From: Styela clava
Taxonomy: Eukaryota; Chordata; Ascidiacea; Stolidobranchia; Styelidae
Direction: 5' to 3'
NCBI RefSeq assembly: GCF_964204865.1
Contig: NC_135258.1
Location: 9,043,001-9,107,000, forward strand
Length of the DNA: 64,000 nt
The notes under the pieces were generated by a model. The model was not told where the DNA came from, did no database searches, and saw only the letters and a program-made list of their open reading frames with translations. The translations under genes and the position numbers were made by a program. This document shows positions 36,061-49,100 of the stretch, one piece after another. The stretch's first letter is position 1, and each line of letters starts with the position of its first letter.

Positions 36061-37812
36061 ATGGAGTGACGAAAGTCGGTAAGATATGCTGAACAACGAA
36101 AATTCAAAAACCAACAACACCTTACATAACGTCTTCTGAGTGTGTGAACACTTTAAAAATCATTGCGCCTGATTATAACCCCGAAATCGAATTGTGAGGG
36201 ATTTTACTACTTTTTTAAAAGTGTAATTGTGTAAATTGTTCGTTCAATATTGTTCAAACAATACATGCAAGTATGCACCGGAGTTGCATTATTGGTGTCC
36301 AATTTATTGCATGCGCGAAACATTCTATTAATAATCAACAATTTGTGCTATTACAAAAATAAAAAATTCTACTAAAAGTTTTTAGTAATTTAAAACATAA
36401 TATTTGTGTGCTTTTTGAATAATATACAAAAAATAAGATTCAGATACTTCAAGTCTCATTCTTGACTCATATGTATTTATTATAACAATTTTGTTCCCAT
36501 ACGATAAATAACACGCACAGTGTAGCAATTTCATAAGTTTCGCAATAGTATAGGTTCATAGTATAGGTCACCTAAAAAATCATGTGACTGGAAAGTTAAG
36601 AGTTGATATGTGCCTGTTTACTACAACTTTAGCTGTCAGAAATAGTCTGTTCGATTTTGATATATGTTGCATTTGCAGTGGTCAGTATTGTTTGAGAATA
36701 TTTCCAGACAATTTCAGACAAGCGTATAACCTGATAGGTCAAACTATAGGCATGGTATAAGTTGAAAGACGCATTCAAGGACATACTAAAAAATGATATT
36801 GAAAGATAATTAGAGACACTTTGCCTTTCTTCGAATGAAAAAATAATTTTGATTGTAATATATTGCCATTTTATAACATCTCTCGCAGATTTAAATAGGG
36901 AAATTATCTTATAGGCAAGCTATCTATTCAATATGCCGTAACAGGTATACACGACTGTGTGCGTACGTGTTCAGTTTCAAATCTGAACTTATTGATTACG
37001 GATGACTTCGTAACGTATTTAGACAGTTCTTTTCATTAAATATATCATTTAATTAATAATGAAGCCCGCAAAGCGAGATATTAGCCAGCGTTAATGAAAA
37101 CTTTTGAAGTTGCAACCTCTCAAGATGTTTATAAGTTCAATAAAATGCAGGCATTTTGAGTTCATGAGAAAACAAATATTTTAACAGTATGGAGAAATAT
37201 ACAGTTGAGAGCGTAGATAAAATATGATATATGTCACGTGTTTGACTACTAGTAATGACACTACTTCTGAATTTTCGATCGGTTTCAGATTTCAATGAAG
37301 AAATATATGTATTTTTTAGACCATATCGATACTGGCATTTAATTTCATATAGTTTGGAAATATAATGAATTTAGAGAAATTTTTTTTAATATAGAATGAA
37401 ATTGTTGTAGCTTATACAAAATACTCAATTAATAGAGTATTGATGTTAATTAAAAGTCGGTTTCCTTTGAGGTCATACAATGGTTTCTACTATTTTGCTA
37501 TAACTATGTTTTGCGGTACAGGTTACAAGGATGCGAATACCAACGGTGATCATTGCAATTGGACATATTTATTGCTATTCCAGATTACAATCATGGTTTG
37601 TCTAGTGGAAGCCTATAATAACATTACCTAATCTGGGTGTGTACGAAATTAGGAATATGTGAGGAAAATAATCTTATCTTATCGGGTTATTATGCATGTC
37701 TTATTCAGAACAAATGTATGAAATATAATTAAGTTTACAATAAACTTGCTGAATTGGTAGAAGTGAAATGAATGTTCTGTAACGTAACTTCTGTGCTAGC
37801 GAATAGACAAAT

Positions 37813-40800
37813 ATGTCTGAAAAAACAGGATCGTCTCCACAAAGTTCTACATTCTCAATACAGGGAGAAGAGGTATGTTGAAAAAATTTCCCCGTGTTTG
37901 TTGTAAAATTGCGCTGTGTGTATCTGCGGCCGTTTAAAATTTATCGCTTTGATGTTCTAATAATAGAACCTTCAGCAAGCCACAACAGGTGTTCAACAGT
38001 ACAGTGTCGCTTAAGTTTCGAAAATTCTGTATTCTTTATCGTTGTGGTGAGTCATCAATAACATATATGGATGATGAACGAATGCATTGCAGTTATGCAA
38101 AAATCATTCAATTTTATTTTTTTTCTCACATAGAATCAACCACAAAGAAAGGGTCTTGGTGTAGTGACAGCTTCAGTGTTCATTGTTGGAGCAATATGTG
38201 GGAGTGGAGTATTGGCTGTCCCACAGGCTATCGTTAACATCGGATATATAGGTAAGTAGAATTGAAGAGTTATTTAGGAACGAAACTTTTATTTCACCGT
38301 TCTCATGTCTAGACGCAAACTCAAAATCTCCAGAAATGTTCAGTAAAGTTGGACCCATTATGAAACGTTTTAATAACCTACTGAAGTTGCTTTCATACTA
38401 ATATTTTTCCGTTTTGACTGATTCCTGTTCCAACAGGTCCTATCGTTCTCGTTGCCTGTGGACTTATTTCTTCATATACCGGCAGCATCCTCGGGAGATG
38501 TTGGACATTACTTCGTGCTCGATATCCCGAATATGAACACGAGAGAATTACTGATCCGTATCCAACCATAGCTCATAGAGCAGGAGGAAAAGTTGCCGAA
38601 ATTGCTACAAGAGTTTGCATTGATGTTACGTTATTTGGAGGAGGTAAAGTAAAAATGAGACGAATCACCGGAATTAAAGTGGCACATTTTTTTGTGCACG
38701 TATGCTGCAATTGTCTGAATACTTGCATTTAGACATAAAACTAAGATATATGTATCATGAATCCTTTTTTGAGTAGTATTAGAATAAACATAGGCGGCTT
38801 TAAATGATAATAACACTTTCGAGCAATCATGAGAAATTGACTATTAGAATATATGAAATAACAATTAATGAACGACAATTTAAACAAATACAAAAAAAAG
38901 AGTAAATATTAAAATATTTTGCAACATTCCGGCATATCTTAGATTCTTTTTGCGGTGAGAATATTATTACCACTTGTGCCTATTTTATTACTTATATCAC
39001 CCATGCAAGTCTGTCAAAGCAACTAGTTTATTTGCAAATCGGTATTGAATAACATTTTTTGCGAATTTTGACGAGTAATATTCGATATTAATGCATACAG
39101 TATGAAGTAATATTATGTATTTGTATTTCAGCCACAGTGTTCCTTCTGTTGATAGCGGGCAATATTTCAAATCTGATTGCTAATCTTGGCGATAAACAGT
39201 TTTCTCTTTGTTATTTATTACTTATTGTTACTGGAGTTCTTACTCCTTTCACGTGGCTAGGAACTCCAAAAGATTTTTGGCAAGCAGGAGTAGTGGCTGC
39301 ATGTACGAGTGTGATAGCATCATTTTTTGTATTTGGAAGTTTGATGACTGTAAGTATAAATTTTTCAATTTGTATCATAAAACAGCATTTTTCTGACAAT
39401 TGTTTTTAATTTTTCATAAGGCTATTCCAGACCTTCCGAATCCACAGCATGCAGCAACGCAGTGGTCTTTATTCTTTAGTGCATTCGGTACGATATTATT
39501 CTCATTTGGAGGAGCAAGTTGTTTTCCAACTATCCAAGTCGACATGAAACAACCAAATAAATTTCCCGTATCTGTTGTAATTGGAATATCAAGTAAGCAC
39601 GAGTCAAAGAAATTGTATAGTTAGTTTAAATGAATGTAAATAAGAGTTGAGCTGTTTTTCGGAACTTCTAAAAAACTAACCAACTAAAAATATTCTACGA
39701 ATTACACTTCTTTTAAACAAACTATCTGGCACATTGATCCAATAACAATGAAGCAAATCTTGATATATATAGTCTAGTTTAGCTATAATCGACGCGTGGC
39801 CCAATAAAGTACACGTATACTTGGAGCAATGACCTTTTGATCTGCCCTCGAAGTTAAATTTGTTATCATCGTGTTTTACTGAAACTTGTGCTTTTTTTTC
39901 TATTTTTTTTCTTTCTTGTAAAACTGGTATCGAAAATTTCAATTCAACCCACTGAACGTATAGAACAGTGTTTCCCAACCCGAGCCCGCGGTCTCAAATG
40001 AGTCCGCGGAGCGTTTGAATGATTCCGCAACGAGCCAGAAATTCAGCCACGTTGCGATTTACGTTAGAATTTACATAAAACATTAAAAAGCAAGTTTAGT
40101 AACATCACATTTATCGAGTCAATAATTACTGGTTACTGAGTATATCTGGGCATATATTCGAATATTCAACTATTGGAATAGCAATTTACTATTCGAAAAT
40201 TTGGTAACAGGTGACGCGATAGGTCACTTGCGCTCAATCAGACGATTGGATTTCACGGTGACCGTGCACTTGAACCCACGTACATTTGAACCCAGGTGTA
40301 TATCCACGGGTTCAATCTATATGCGGGTGCTAAAACCCATGGGTTAGGGTTAGTATGGGTTCAAATATCCGTAAAACAAAACAAAAAATTTCCTCAGGTG
40401 CAATAGTATGCAGGTGCAGTTGTCGTGGGTTCAAATGTACGTGGGTTTAAATGTAATGGAACCGGGTTTCACAACTCACTTGCGGATTTCCGACGAAAAC
40501 ACAAATCTCCACACGCTTCGATAAATACCTAAGTGGTGTTTCTCGCGAGTTCTCACAACGAGGAATAATTTTTTTTCTTATCTGGTTGGTGTGGCTGGCC
40601 CAAATTTTCTAAATGGAAAAGCGGCAATACAAAATACTAAAAATAAAACGAAGAACACCATAAGTTTTGTTTTATGATGGTCCGCGACCGATTAAAAACG
40701 CTTTTTCGACATTGCAAATCGCAAAATTTTGGATGCTACCGTACCAGGACATTTCCCCTTAGGATTCTTTGCTTTACTGCCGCCACATTGGTACACGTAC

Positions 40801-43288
40801 AGTACTGCCGTAGGCGTTGTACGAACAGCTCAGATTTGACGAATTCACAAAAATACGAATCAAAACAAAATATAATCGGGCACTTTACCACGCATTTTTG
40901 TGTCGTGAGTAGTATCGCTTTTATTTCGTCAACACAACCGCAGATTAAAATGATCACAATAAAATTAATAATAAACCATGGCGATGAATATGTATTTTTG
41001 ATTTACTAATATATATACTTTAAATATATTTTTAATGAGTACTAAATCAAGTTGCACTTTCTAAAAATTTATAGCAGACAGTAAGATTTTTCTAACGGCG
41101 ATAACAAATTAGCAAGATCGCAAAAAATATGTATCAAAACTAAGTATAATCGGACAATATATTCTCACATTATTATGTTCACCGATTGCCATTGTATTTT
41201 AGCGAAGTAATGCTTTCATCTTGTCATAATTCGACGCAACCGCGAATTATCATGAACACAATTAAGTTAAAATAGGAATACATCTTAAATTCTCGTCGTT
41301 GTCATGGTTGAATTTTGTGCGACAGAAAAGGCCATTGTTGAAATTCGTTAAAATTCTGTTGTGTTCGGTTTTATTGCCTGTTCACACAGAGTATACGGTT
41401 GTAATAAACGCACCTTGAGTCCGCAAAGGGTTTCGCCGGTGAGAAAATAGTCCGCGACCAAAAAAGGTTGGGAAACGCTGGTAAAGAATGAAGTTGGGGA
41501 TGATGTATTCAAAAATAAACGAATCAAAGATATACTCGCTAATGCAAATATAAATAAAGGGACCTCCTGAAGTATGCGCACCAAGATGGCGCACAACCTG
41601 AACTCAGGTTGTGTACCAGGTTAGGGTTCAGGTTGTGCGACATCTTGGTGCGCATACTTCAGGAGTACCAAATAAAGATTATTCTATTTAGTTTAAGGGT
41701 CTCGAATTAAATAGAATATTCATTTACACTCTTGCCACAGCATCCTTGCGTTATACACATACGGATCCACCTGCGCAAAGGCATAGAGCAAGGAAAAGTA
41801 GTTAGTTTCACGTAACCCCAACTGTTAGATAAATAAAGATACACTGGTTCAATTATTGGTAGTGGTTTGTGCGTAATAGAATTTGAATTACTCGCAGTAA
41901 ATTAATTAGGCTACAAACTAATTGAGTAATAATATATATATACTTTGTGACATACAGACTTCAAGCCAATGAAACCAATACTATCCAAAAGTTCTCCTTT
42001 AATCACCTGTAGTCACTCATTATATATATTTTTTATCAATAATTTCAGCCGTTCTGGCAGTTTATCTTCTTGTGGGACTCACTGGATTTTTTGTTCTTGG
42101 TGATGACATGGAACCAAATGTTCTCGATGCATTGCCTCCTGGATGGATGTCTTATACTGTTAACATTCTTGTTACATCACATCTTCTTATGGCGTTTCTT
42201 ATCGTAAGCAATCCTGTCAGTCAAGAAATTGAAGGATTTTTTAAGATACCAGACAGTAAGTTGTCTAATGAACATACGCGGAGAATAGTTGAAATTCTTG
42301 CAAAAAAATACGAAAAGCTCAAATCTTTTTCTGAAAACATGACTCATCTTTGTTCAGGTTTTGCATCAAAATAAAGTAAACATTAATATATGTTATGTGC
42401 AACTACAGAATTTCGATATATTAAAAATGAATTACCTAATATTCAAATCCCTCACTTCATAATAATATAGAAGTGGTCAGAAGACCTATATTATACTATT
42501 TTTAACTTTAATGATTTTGGTGGTAACTCAACATTTACTATTCGATTGGTCCCAGTTATTTTATTTGGAAAAAATGTCTGTGAGATTATGAGCAATTGAT
42601 TTAAACCAAACATAAAATAATAGTCAGTAACTGACATCATTATTTTCATTATTTTGTTCGTTTTTATTTATACTTTTCATATATTTTTGTTTAATATGTT
42701 AGATTGTAGAGCCATGATACAAATTAGGCCTTGTAGAAAGTCTTAAACTCTTATCAATATTATGAATATTGTTACAAAATAAACTAATCTGATCTCATTC
42801 TATGATTACTTTTCACAGAATTTGGCGTCAAGAGAATACTGGTTCGAACGTCGTTGTCTGGAATGGCAATGTTTGTTGGTCTCACTGTTCCCCACTTTGA
42901 CATTATTTTGTCGTTGTTGGGAGGTTCAACAATAGCTTTAACCAATTTTATTTTTCCGCCTCTGTTCTACCTTTTGTTGTCGAGACAAAGAACTCCTTCT
43001 GCCGCTCATGGTCCTCTTCCATCATACATACAGTCTTCAATAGAAACCACCTCGGATTCAACATCACTGCACCCTCAACCTCACGTTCAATCGAGAGAAG
43101 AAGATCCTGCACAGCCAAGTTGGATGCAAGTTGATTTAGAGTTGCATATTAAAGTTATTTTAATAGAAATCATATTGATTGGTATAGTTGGAGGTGTTTC
43201 TTCCACTTACTTTTCATTTGCTTCTCTCGTTAACGGAGATTCCGGTTTTACAGTTCCTTGCTACGTCAATGTAAGCGTTGGGTTGTAG
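37813..43288 (+). CDS. Transporter D: AAAP-family amino acid transporter
   Basis: Predicted 483-residue amino acid permease. Exons: 37813-37872, 38134-38251, 38437-38643, 39132-39349, 39421-39592, 42049-42255 and 42819-43288, all GT-AG and phase-consistent. Start MSEKTGSSPQSSTFSIQGEE. Landmarks: GAICGSGVLAVPQAIV, DPYPTIAHRAGG, GTPKDFWQAG, GGASCFPTIQVDMKQPNKF, GDDMEPNVLDALPPGW and RQRTPSAAHGPLP. About 11 membrane segments. Intron 5 (39593-42048) is unusually long because it holds a hAT element, a nested repeat and a small MITE. D is closest in sequence to C, which lies on the other strand; see the inversion finding. Its exon 1 begins only 145 bases past the inner end of the left inverted arm, so its promoter may lie partly in duplicated sequence. 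Confidence 0.88.
39966..41480. mobile_element. hAT-type element in intron 5 of transporter D
   Basis: The left end is CAGTGTTTCCCAACCC and the right end is GGTTGGGAAACGCTG, inverted repeats of about 15 bases with one mismatch. Flanks GTATAGAA (39958-39965) and GTAAAGAA (41481-41488) are a 7/8 match, the 8-bp duplication expected of hAT. Internally CCGCGG-type motifs follow both ends. Length is 1515 bp, no transposase frame. A separate repeat (R2) is nested at about 40265-40457. Confidence 0.8.
40265..40457. mobile_element. Repeat R2, inverted-repeat element nested in the hAT
   Basis: The arms carry tandem TTGAACCCACGTACATTTGA at the left and the reverse complement (GTACGTGGGTTTAAATGTAA) at the right, with CATGGGTTAGGGTTAG in the middle. 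A second copy in the reverse orientation lies at 45582-45783. This looks like a MITE; both copies sit inside or next to other transposon sequence. Confidence 0.65.
41564..41665. mobile_element. 102-bp palindromic MITE in intron 5 of transporter D
   Basis: The element starts CTCCTGAAGTATGCGCACCA and ends with the reverse complement. About 35 bases of each arm pair, including the AAGATGGCGCACAACCTGAA tract. Smallest complete member of this family in the window. Confidence 0.8.
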
Positions 43289-43334
43289 AGATGCAAGAAG
43301 CTTAACAAGCAAAACATATAAGCATTGAAATTTT

Positions 43335-43444
43335 GGTGCTCTAGAAGTATACGCACCAAGATGTCGCACAACCTGAATCCTAACCGGTACGCACCTACTA
43401 TGTTCAGGTTGTGCGCCATCTTGGTGCGCATACTTCTGGAGGTC
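43335..43444. mobile_element. 110-bp palindromic MITE 3' of transporter D
   Basis: The arms read CTAGAAGTATACGCACCAAG and CTTGGTGCGCATACTTCTGG. Same family as 41564-41665. It begins 46 bases after the stop codon of transporter D, so it may lie within the 3' untranslated region. Confidence 0.75.
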
Positions 43445-44252
43445 CGCAATTTTATATTTTAAACGTTGAATATTTGAACTTGACTGCAATACTAATATAA
43501 TATTTAACATTGTATTTCTTTTACCCTAATAACTATTATTATAAATTCAAAACACGTTTTTGTGATAACGTATGAGAGACTATGTTTTATGTTATCAAAA
43601 TCACAAGTGCTCACCCTGTCACCAGCACTGAACGAGGCAATAAAGTTGCAACGAGTTTTTGCAAATTTTTGAAGTTTTTCGTGAAAAAGTGTTTATAGCT
43701 GTCCAATGCGAAAGACGTAACAAGGCCTCTGCAGATGTCAGATATTTCCAACCCACTATTTAAAAAAAAGTAGGGTTATTTGACTTGAAGTCCATTGATA
43801 TTGTAACGTATATACTGAGTTTTTCAGTTTTATAGTTCACAGAATTAACGATGTTTCGAAGTTGATAACGGATTTTTGGATCTGTATAATTAGAAAGCAT
43901 GTCGAACAGTCATATTTGACAAATAAAATATCGTAAGCAAATCTATTCAGTGCAAGCGGAAAGAAAGTGACAATATCACTGGTGGGAAATTCGCAATAGA
44001 CCTAAAACGAACCAAGTTCCCATTGTGCACTATCTACTGCAGCAGATATCTGTTATGAAGAGATTTGAAAAAGTACAGCACTGCCAAGGACACAATAAGC
44101 TAGAACAGTCATCGAATAGGAGGCAATCAAAAGAGGGTTATTAAAAACAAAAACAGAGCAAAACTTTTGCGTGCTGACTTAAGTACAGATGTCATTTTCA
44201 TGAAGTCGACCATAATGCCACCTTTTCTTTTTGTGAATTGAATATATCTTAG
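43445..44252. other. Gap between transporters D and E, inversion breakpoint
   Basis: No gene is seen. An exon 1 for transporter E was looked for here and not found. Similarity to the region 5' of exon 2 of transporter F begins abruptly near 44190 (after GCGTGCTGACTT), which I take as the inner breakpoint of the proposed inversion. Confidence 0.55.
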
Positions 44253-44920
44253 GTCGACAAACGCTATGGGATTGGTAAGGCTGCTGTATTTATCATTGGT
44301 ACATTATGCGGAAGTGGAGTATTGGCAATACCACAAGCTATTGTAGATGGAGGATGGATAGGTTAATATTATTTAGATTTAATATAGATTTAATTTTATG
44401 TCTTTATTTCAATCTCAATGATTCACTCAAGTTGTGACCAATTAATTACCTTGTCTTACTATTGTATATACTAATCATGAATTCGTTGCCATACAGATGA
44501 GAAATAACTTCAACCGTATATACAATTTGTATATAATTCCCACTGTGTCAATGTTATTCAGTTCTCTGTGACTATCACATGAAAAACTAATTCTAATTAT
44601 AGTTCACGCAATCATGGAAAACCCTTCTATCTTTCTTGTAATCAATAGCACGTGACTAAATTCTAGGTTATACGTAAGTGGTTGTATTGCCAATTTATCA
44701 AAGTATTTGCCGCGTTTACGCTATTTAAATTAAAAAGGTTAGTTTTCATCAGCTGCAAAATTGCAGAACTTCGGTGCGACATGGTACTATTTCTACCGGC
44801 ATATCTTTAAAACCTTTTTTTGGTTTTAACCTAATTTAAGTATTTTTTTATTTATTTTTTTTTTTTTTTTTATTTATTTTATTTATTTGTACACGCCTTT
44901 AAAAACAGCAATAGGTATCA

Positions 44921-45092
44921 TTTTTTTTCTCATATCTCCACTATTGTTGTATTCATCTACCTTCTTAGTACGAAGCACAACCTTTATAGGTGGAGCGGGG
45001 ATGGGAGGGGGGGGGCTGAAAAAAACAAGCCTCACCTTATGTCTAATTCTGAAGTTAACTTCAATAAGGTATTGAAATACAAGAAAGTAAAA
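44921..45092. other. ~170-bp extra sequence in E intron 2 with G-rich tract
   Basis: Absent from the matching place in intron 2 of transporter F (near 59230). It contains GGGGATGGGAGGGGGGGGG near 44998, which could form a G-quadruplex, and follows a long T-rich run (44840-44880). No inverted repeats or target duplication identified. Confidence 0.5.
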
Positions 45093-45321
45093 TTGTGATA
45101 TCATATGAATCATACAAACAGCTGACATTCATAGCAATTAATTACTTACCAGTAGTTTAGTTTAGGATTTCAATGAAATGACCCCATGGCAAATATTATA
45201 CTCAGCATATTTCTTCTGTCAGCATTTCATGTGATTCAAGTGCACTCTCGGTCATAATGAACAAAGAACAATTTGCTACTGTATCATGGCTATACATAAA
45301 CTGAGTCTTGTTGGATTACAT

Positions 45322-46110
45322 CAGGGTCGTCCAACCCGCGGGCCACATGTGGCCCGCCGTAAGTTTCCGAGTGGCCCGCGCACTATTATTCGAATCCCAA
45401 TGTCTTTCACAAATCTAGGCGGCCATTATTGCAACCTCTGATAAAAAAATTATTCCTTGTCATTCAAACGTGCGAGAAGCCCCACTCAGCTATCGGAAGC
45501 TTATTCAAGTCCCATTGTAAGCGTTATTGCTGGAGAGGGATGTTTGAGTTTATTTTTATCGTGTGCCAGGTATTTCAATCGGTTCCATTACATTTGAACC
45601 CACGTACATTTGAACCCATGACAATTGCACCTGTATGCTATTGCACATATGGAATTTTTTTTGTTTCACGGATAGTTAAACCCATACTAACCCTAACCCA
45701 TGGGTTTTAGCACCCGCATATAGATTGAACCCGTGGATATACGCATGGGTTCAAATGTACATGGGTTCAAATGTACGTTCACCATTTCAATCTGTTTTCT
45801 GTCTTTTTCTTTGAAGCTAGAAGAGGCGGTTTTTATGATCTCAATATTTGACAGCATTTAGGCTACTTGTGGGAGCAAGTTTTTTGCTGATGAACCAATT
45901 CAAATCCCCCGTGAAATCACTAATTTCTAACAGTCATATGAAAAATTCGCTATGAATTGCTTCATCGTCCATCGCAGCAAATATTGACAAACTTATTGGA
46001 TAAAAGCGGTGTCATACTTGACAATAAAATATCTATGTTTTGTAAAAACTTTCGACTTAACTGTATCTTCATGTTTTTATAATTTTGGTGTTAGGGCTTT
46101 GTTTGTTGTT
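45322..46110. mobile_element. hAT-like insertion remnant in E intron 2
   Basis: Similarity between the E and F introns breaks at GGATTACAT. E continues CAGGGTCGTCCAACCCGCGG, a typical hAT-like left end with GGCCCGC repeats, while F continues with ~100 bases of other sequence. Similarity resumes near 46115. No matching right end was found, so the insertion is truncated or followed by deletion. A copy of repeat R2 lies inside. Confidence 0.55.
45582..45783. mobile_element. Repeat R2, second copy
   Basis: Reverse-orientation copy of 40265-40457: it begins TTCCATTACATTTGAACCCA and ends GGGTTCAAATGTACGTTC, with CTAACCCTAACCCATGGG in the centre. Confidence 0.65.
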
Positions 46111-49100
46111 TCATAAATCTAAAGTTTTTTTGTGTGTGTTTATACGACATGCCGTTGATATGATGATATCTTAAGCAACTCAAATGGAGTCAATTTTTGT
46201 TTAAAACCGGATTATTTCATGTCCGGTTTGTTACATACAGAAACTCACGGTATATATAAGTTTGCTTGCATATATGACGACCAAGTTTCAATTGCTGTTT
46301 TAAAATATTTTCTAACATGAACTATTGTTTTATTGTCAGCAATGCCTTTGCTTGTGGTATGCGGTCTCGTATCAGCATTCACCGGAACTCTTCTGGGAAA
46401 GTGTTGGATTATACTGCGAGAAAGATATCCTGAATATGAGGCAAATAGAGTTACCGACCCCTATCCAACAATTGCGTTTCGGGCAGCAGGAAAAGTTGGA
46501 GAATATGCAACAAGAGTTTGCCTATGGCTCTCTATTCGGAGGAGGTAAGATAAAACCAACAGAAAAATAAATTGCTTCAAAAAGTTGTGACCTAAACGTA
46601 GTAGGGCTAATAATCCTGTAATCGCACTGCTGTTTAAAAGGTTTGCCACATATATAACGGTTTAAATCACTAAGCGTATCGGGAACTGTTGTGGCTTTTT
46701 TTAAATAAACTACGTTAAGTTGCATTCAATCTGTAATAACTTCTACACTTTGTTGTTATCTATTTTCCATACCCAAATTGGATCAGTGACCGAACGAAAA
46801 ATCATATGGTTCTTCATATAATTAAGACTTCCTCTCGGCTTTATTATCGTTTAAAAAAAATATAATAAATATCTAATTCTACAGGTTAATAGTAATCACG
46901 GGCTCAAGTAACTTCTAATATACGCCATTTCCATCTTACTGTAGATCACAACTAACTTGTAGTCAGAACAACAGTTACTGTTATGTATGACAGCTATAGC
47001 TAGATTTTATATCTTTCCTATCAGGTACAGTTTTTCTTCTTTTGATTTCCGACAACACAACAAATCTTCTGCAGTCTATGGGTGGAATTCAATTTTATCC
47101 TTGCTACATGATGATGATAGTATTCTGCATACTTACCCCACTCTCTTGGATTGGAACTCCGAAAGATTTCTGGTATGCAGGTCTAATTGCTGCTGCAACA
47201 ACCACAATAGGAGCTTTGTTAATCGTAGCTGGAATAGTTCAGGTAAACTTCATCATTCAGCACATGATGAATATTTAAATCCGGTCTGAAATAATTTATT
47301 TTTGAAATTAGATTCATTCTTAAAACCTTTTCGTATTATTATCAGCGCCTTTTAACAAGTACAATTAAAACCAGTAGGTTGTACTTAAATATAAGCACAC
47401 TGCATTTTCAGAGAAACTCGATTTTTATTATCCCATCTTTCATAGGAGTTTGTTGGCCCAAATCCTTACTGATGTTTTAATATGAAAGAAAAATATCAAA
47501 ATGCCGAAATACTAACCTATTACAAAGTGAGATGCCTGAGTAACGACCGTCGCCGATTTTCATGTCTATTTGTTTAGGTTGTTTTGTTACTTGTTTCCCT
47601 TCTCTTTTGGTGGGTGAACACGTGTGATGCATTTTAAACTTATTTTTAAGTTTTGTTCATTCCCAGATTGGTCGCCTCAATTTTTTTGTGTGTGTATTAC
47701 TTTATTTTTGCAAATGTATCAAAATAAATTTTATCTATCTGATGCATTTCAGGATGCGCCCGATCATGTTGATTCATACAGACCAGAACCAACAGCCTCG
47801 TCGTTTTTCAATTCATTTGGAGTTATCGTTTATGCGTTTGGTGGAGCTAGTTGCTTTCCTACAATACAAGTTGATATGAAAAATCCAAATAAATTTAATA
47901 CAGCAGTTGGTTTGGGAATAATTGGTAAGTAGGTAACTAAATCATATACTCCGCTAAATGATGCTCTTCAGCCCTACACGTATTCCAGATGTTAAACTTA
48001 TAGCATTGAAATCGTAGCAAAAGAGCATAGCTCAAATTTCGTTAGGAGCGTTTCACCGTGGAAATTGGCGGACCGGTAATGACGGATCCGTTCAAACATA
48101 TTATAAAGTGGGTATGGTGAAATAATAAGTGTTCAATTCAAACTAAAATAAAACGGAATTTTTTGATGAAATATCGAGTCCGACCCAAAGGGAATTTTAA
48201 AAAATTGAAAGTACAATAGCTTGCTAGCGTTTCAACCATCTTTAATGAAATTGATTCGTTCATTCGTTTTGGTCCATTTGTGCCCAAAAACGTCTCAAAG
48301 GTACATTTAGTGCCCAATAACTAAGCACGAAAAGTTGCTAGTAGATTTTATGTGTCATTTGAAGCGACACTGATTTTAGCAAATAAGAATAACGCATGTC
48401 AAATCAAGATATATTTCGCAATTAACGTGTTCCATATTTTTGTTGTCAATGAAAAGAAATGGGTATGAAATTGTAAATTTCTCTATTAACAATTCAGTTT
48501 TATGTGCAAAATTCACGATTTCTGGAACTCAGAACCGTCGTCAATGTCAATTTTTTTTTTAATTTCTAAAAATCCTCAGGTGTAATCTTTCTCTATTTCC
48601 CTGCTGGAGCTGCCGGATATTTCGTATTTGGCAACGACATGAAACCTAACGTATTATCTGCTTTGTCCCCTGGATGGATTTCGTACACAATCAACATCTT
48701 GATTACATCACATCTATTAATGGCATTCGTTATTATTTCAAATCCAGTGACGCAAGAAATTGAAGGTTTCCTAAATATTCCAGAAAGTAAGTTTTATGTA
48801 TGTAAATAACAATCGGAATTGATAGATTTCACAACCTAATGATATTTACTCCAAACCATTGTCATTTCCCTAGGCATCCCATATATACAGCGTAAGAATT
48901 ATTGGAAATATTTTCTTTTTATTGAAAAACAGATAATTCACTTCACATGTACTTAGCAAAATAAGTGGAATAAAATCATAATTATGGTACTGCACTTGTG
49001 AATTTAAAGGTGATCTCCTCCAACCTATTACCTTTCCTAAATATCTGTTGAGAAAGAGACTTATTAGTATAAAATCACAGAATCGCTGAAACTTTGATAC

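Larger units (their letters stand above)
31349..37668. repeat. Left arm of a ~6.3-kb inverted repeat
   Basis: The whole segment is the reverse complement of 51918-58208 with scattered substitutions and small indels. The outer end reads GCGTCATTCACTCCTCAAC here, and its reverse complement lies at 58190-58208 with a few differences. The inner end reads GGAATATGTGAGGAAA here and TTTCCTCATATATTCC at 51918. It contains the orphaned exon 1 of transporter E (31925-31987, minus), a dispersed repeat (31462-31850) and two MITE copies. No other gene is supported; short frames open in both arms are treated as chance. Confidence 0.88.

Noticed and set aside
40265-40457. GGGTTCAAATG runs resembling a tRNA T-arm (B box)
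   Set aside because: They are symmetrical parts of an inverted-repeat element; no cloverleaf can be drawn around them.
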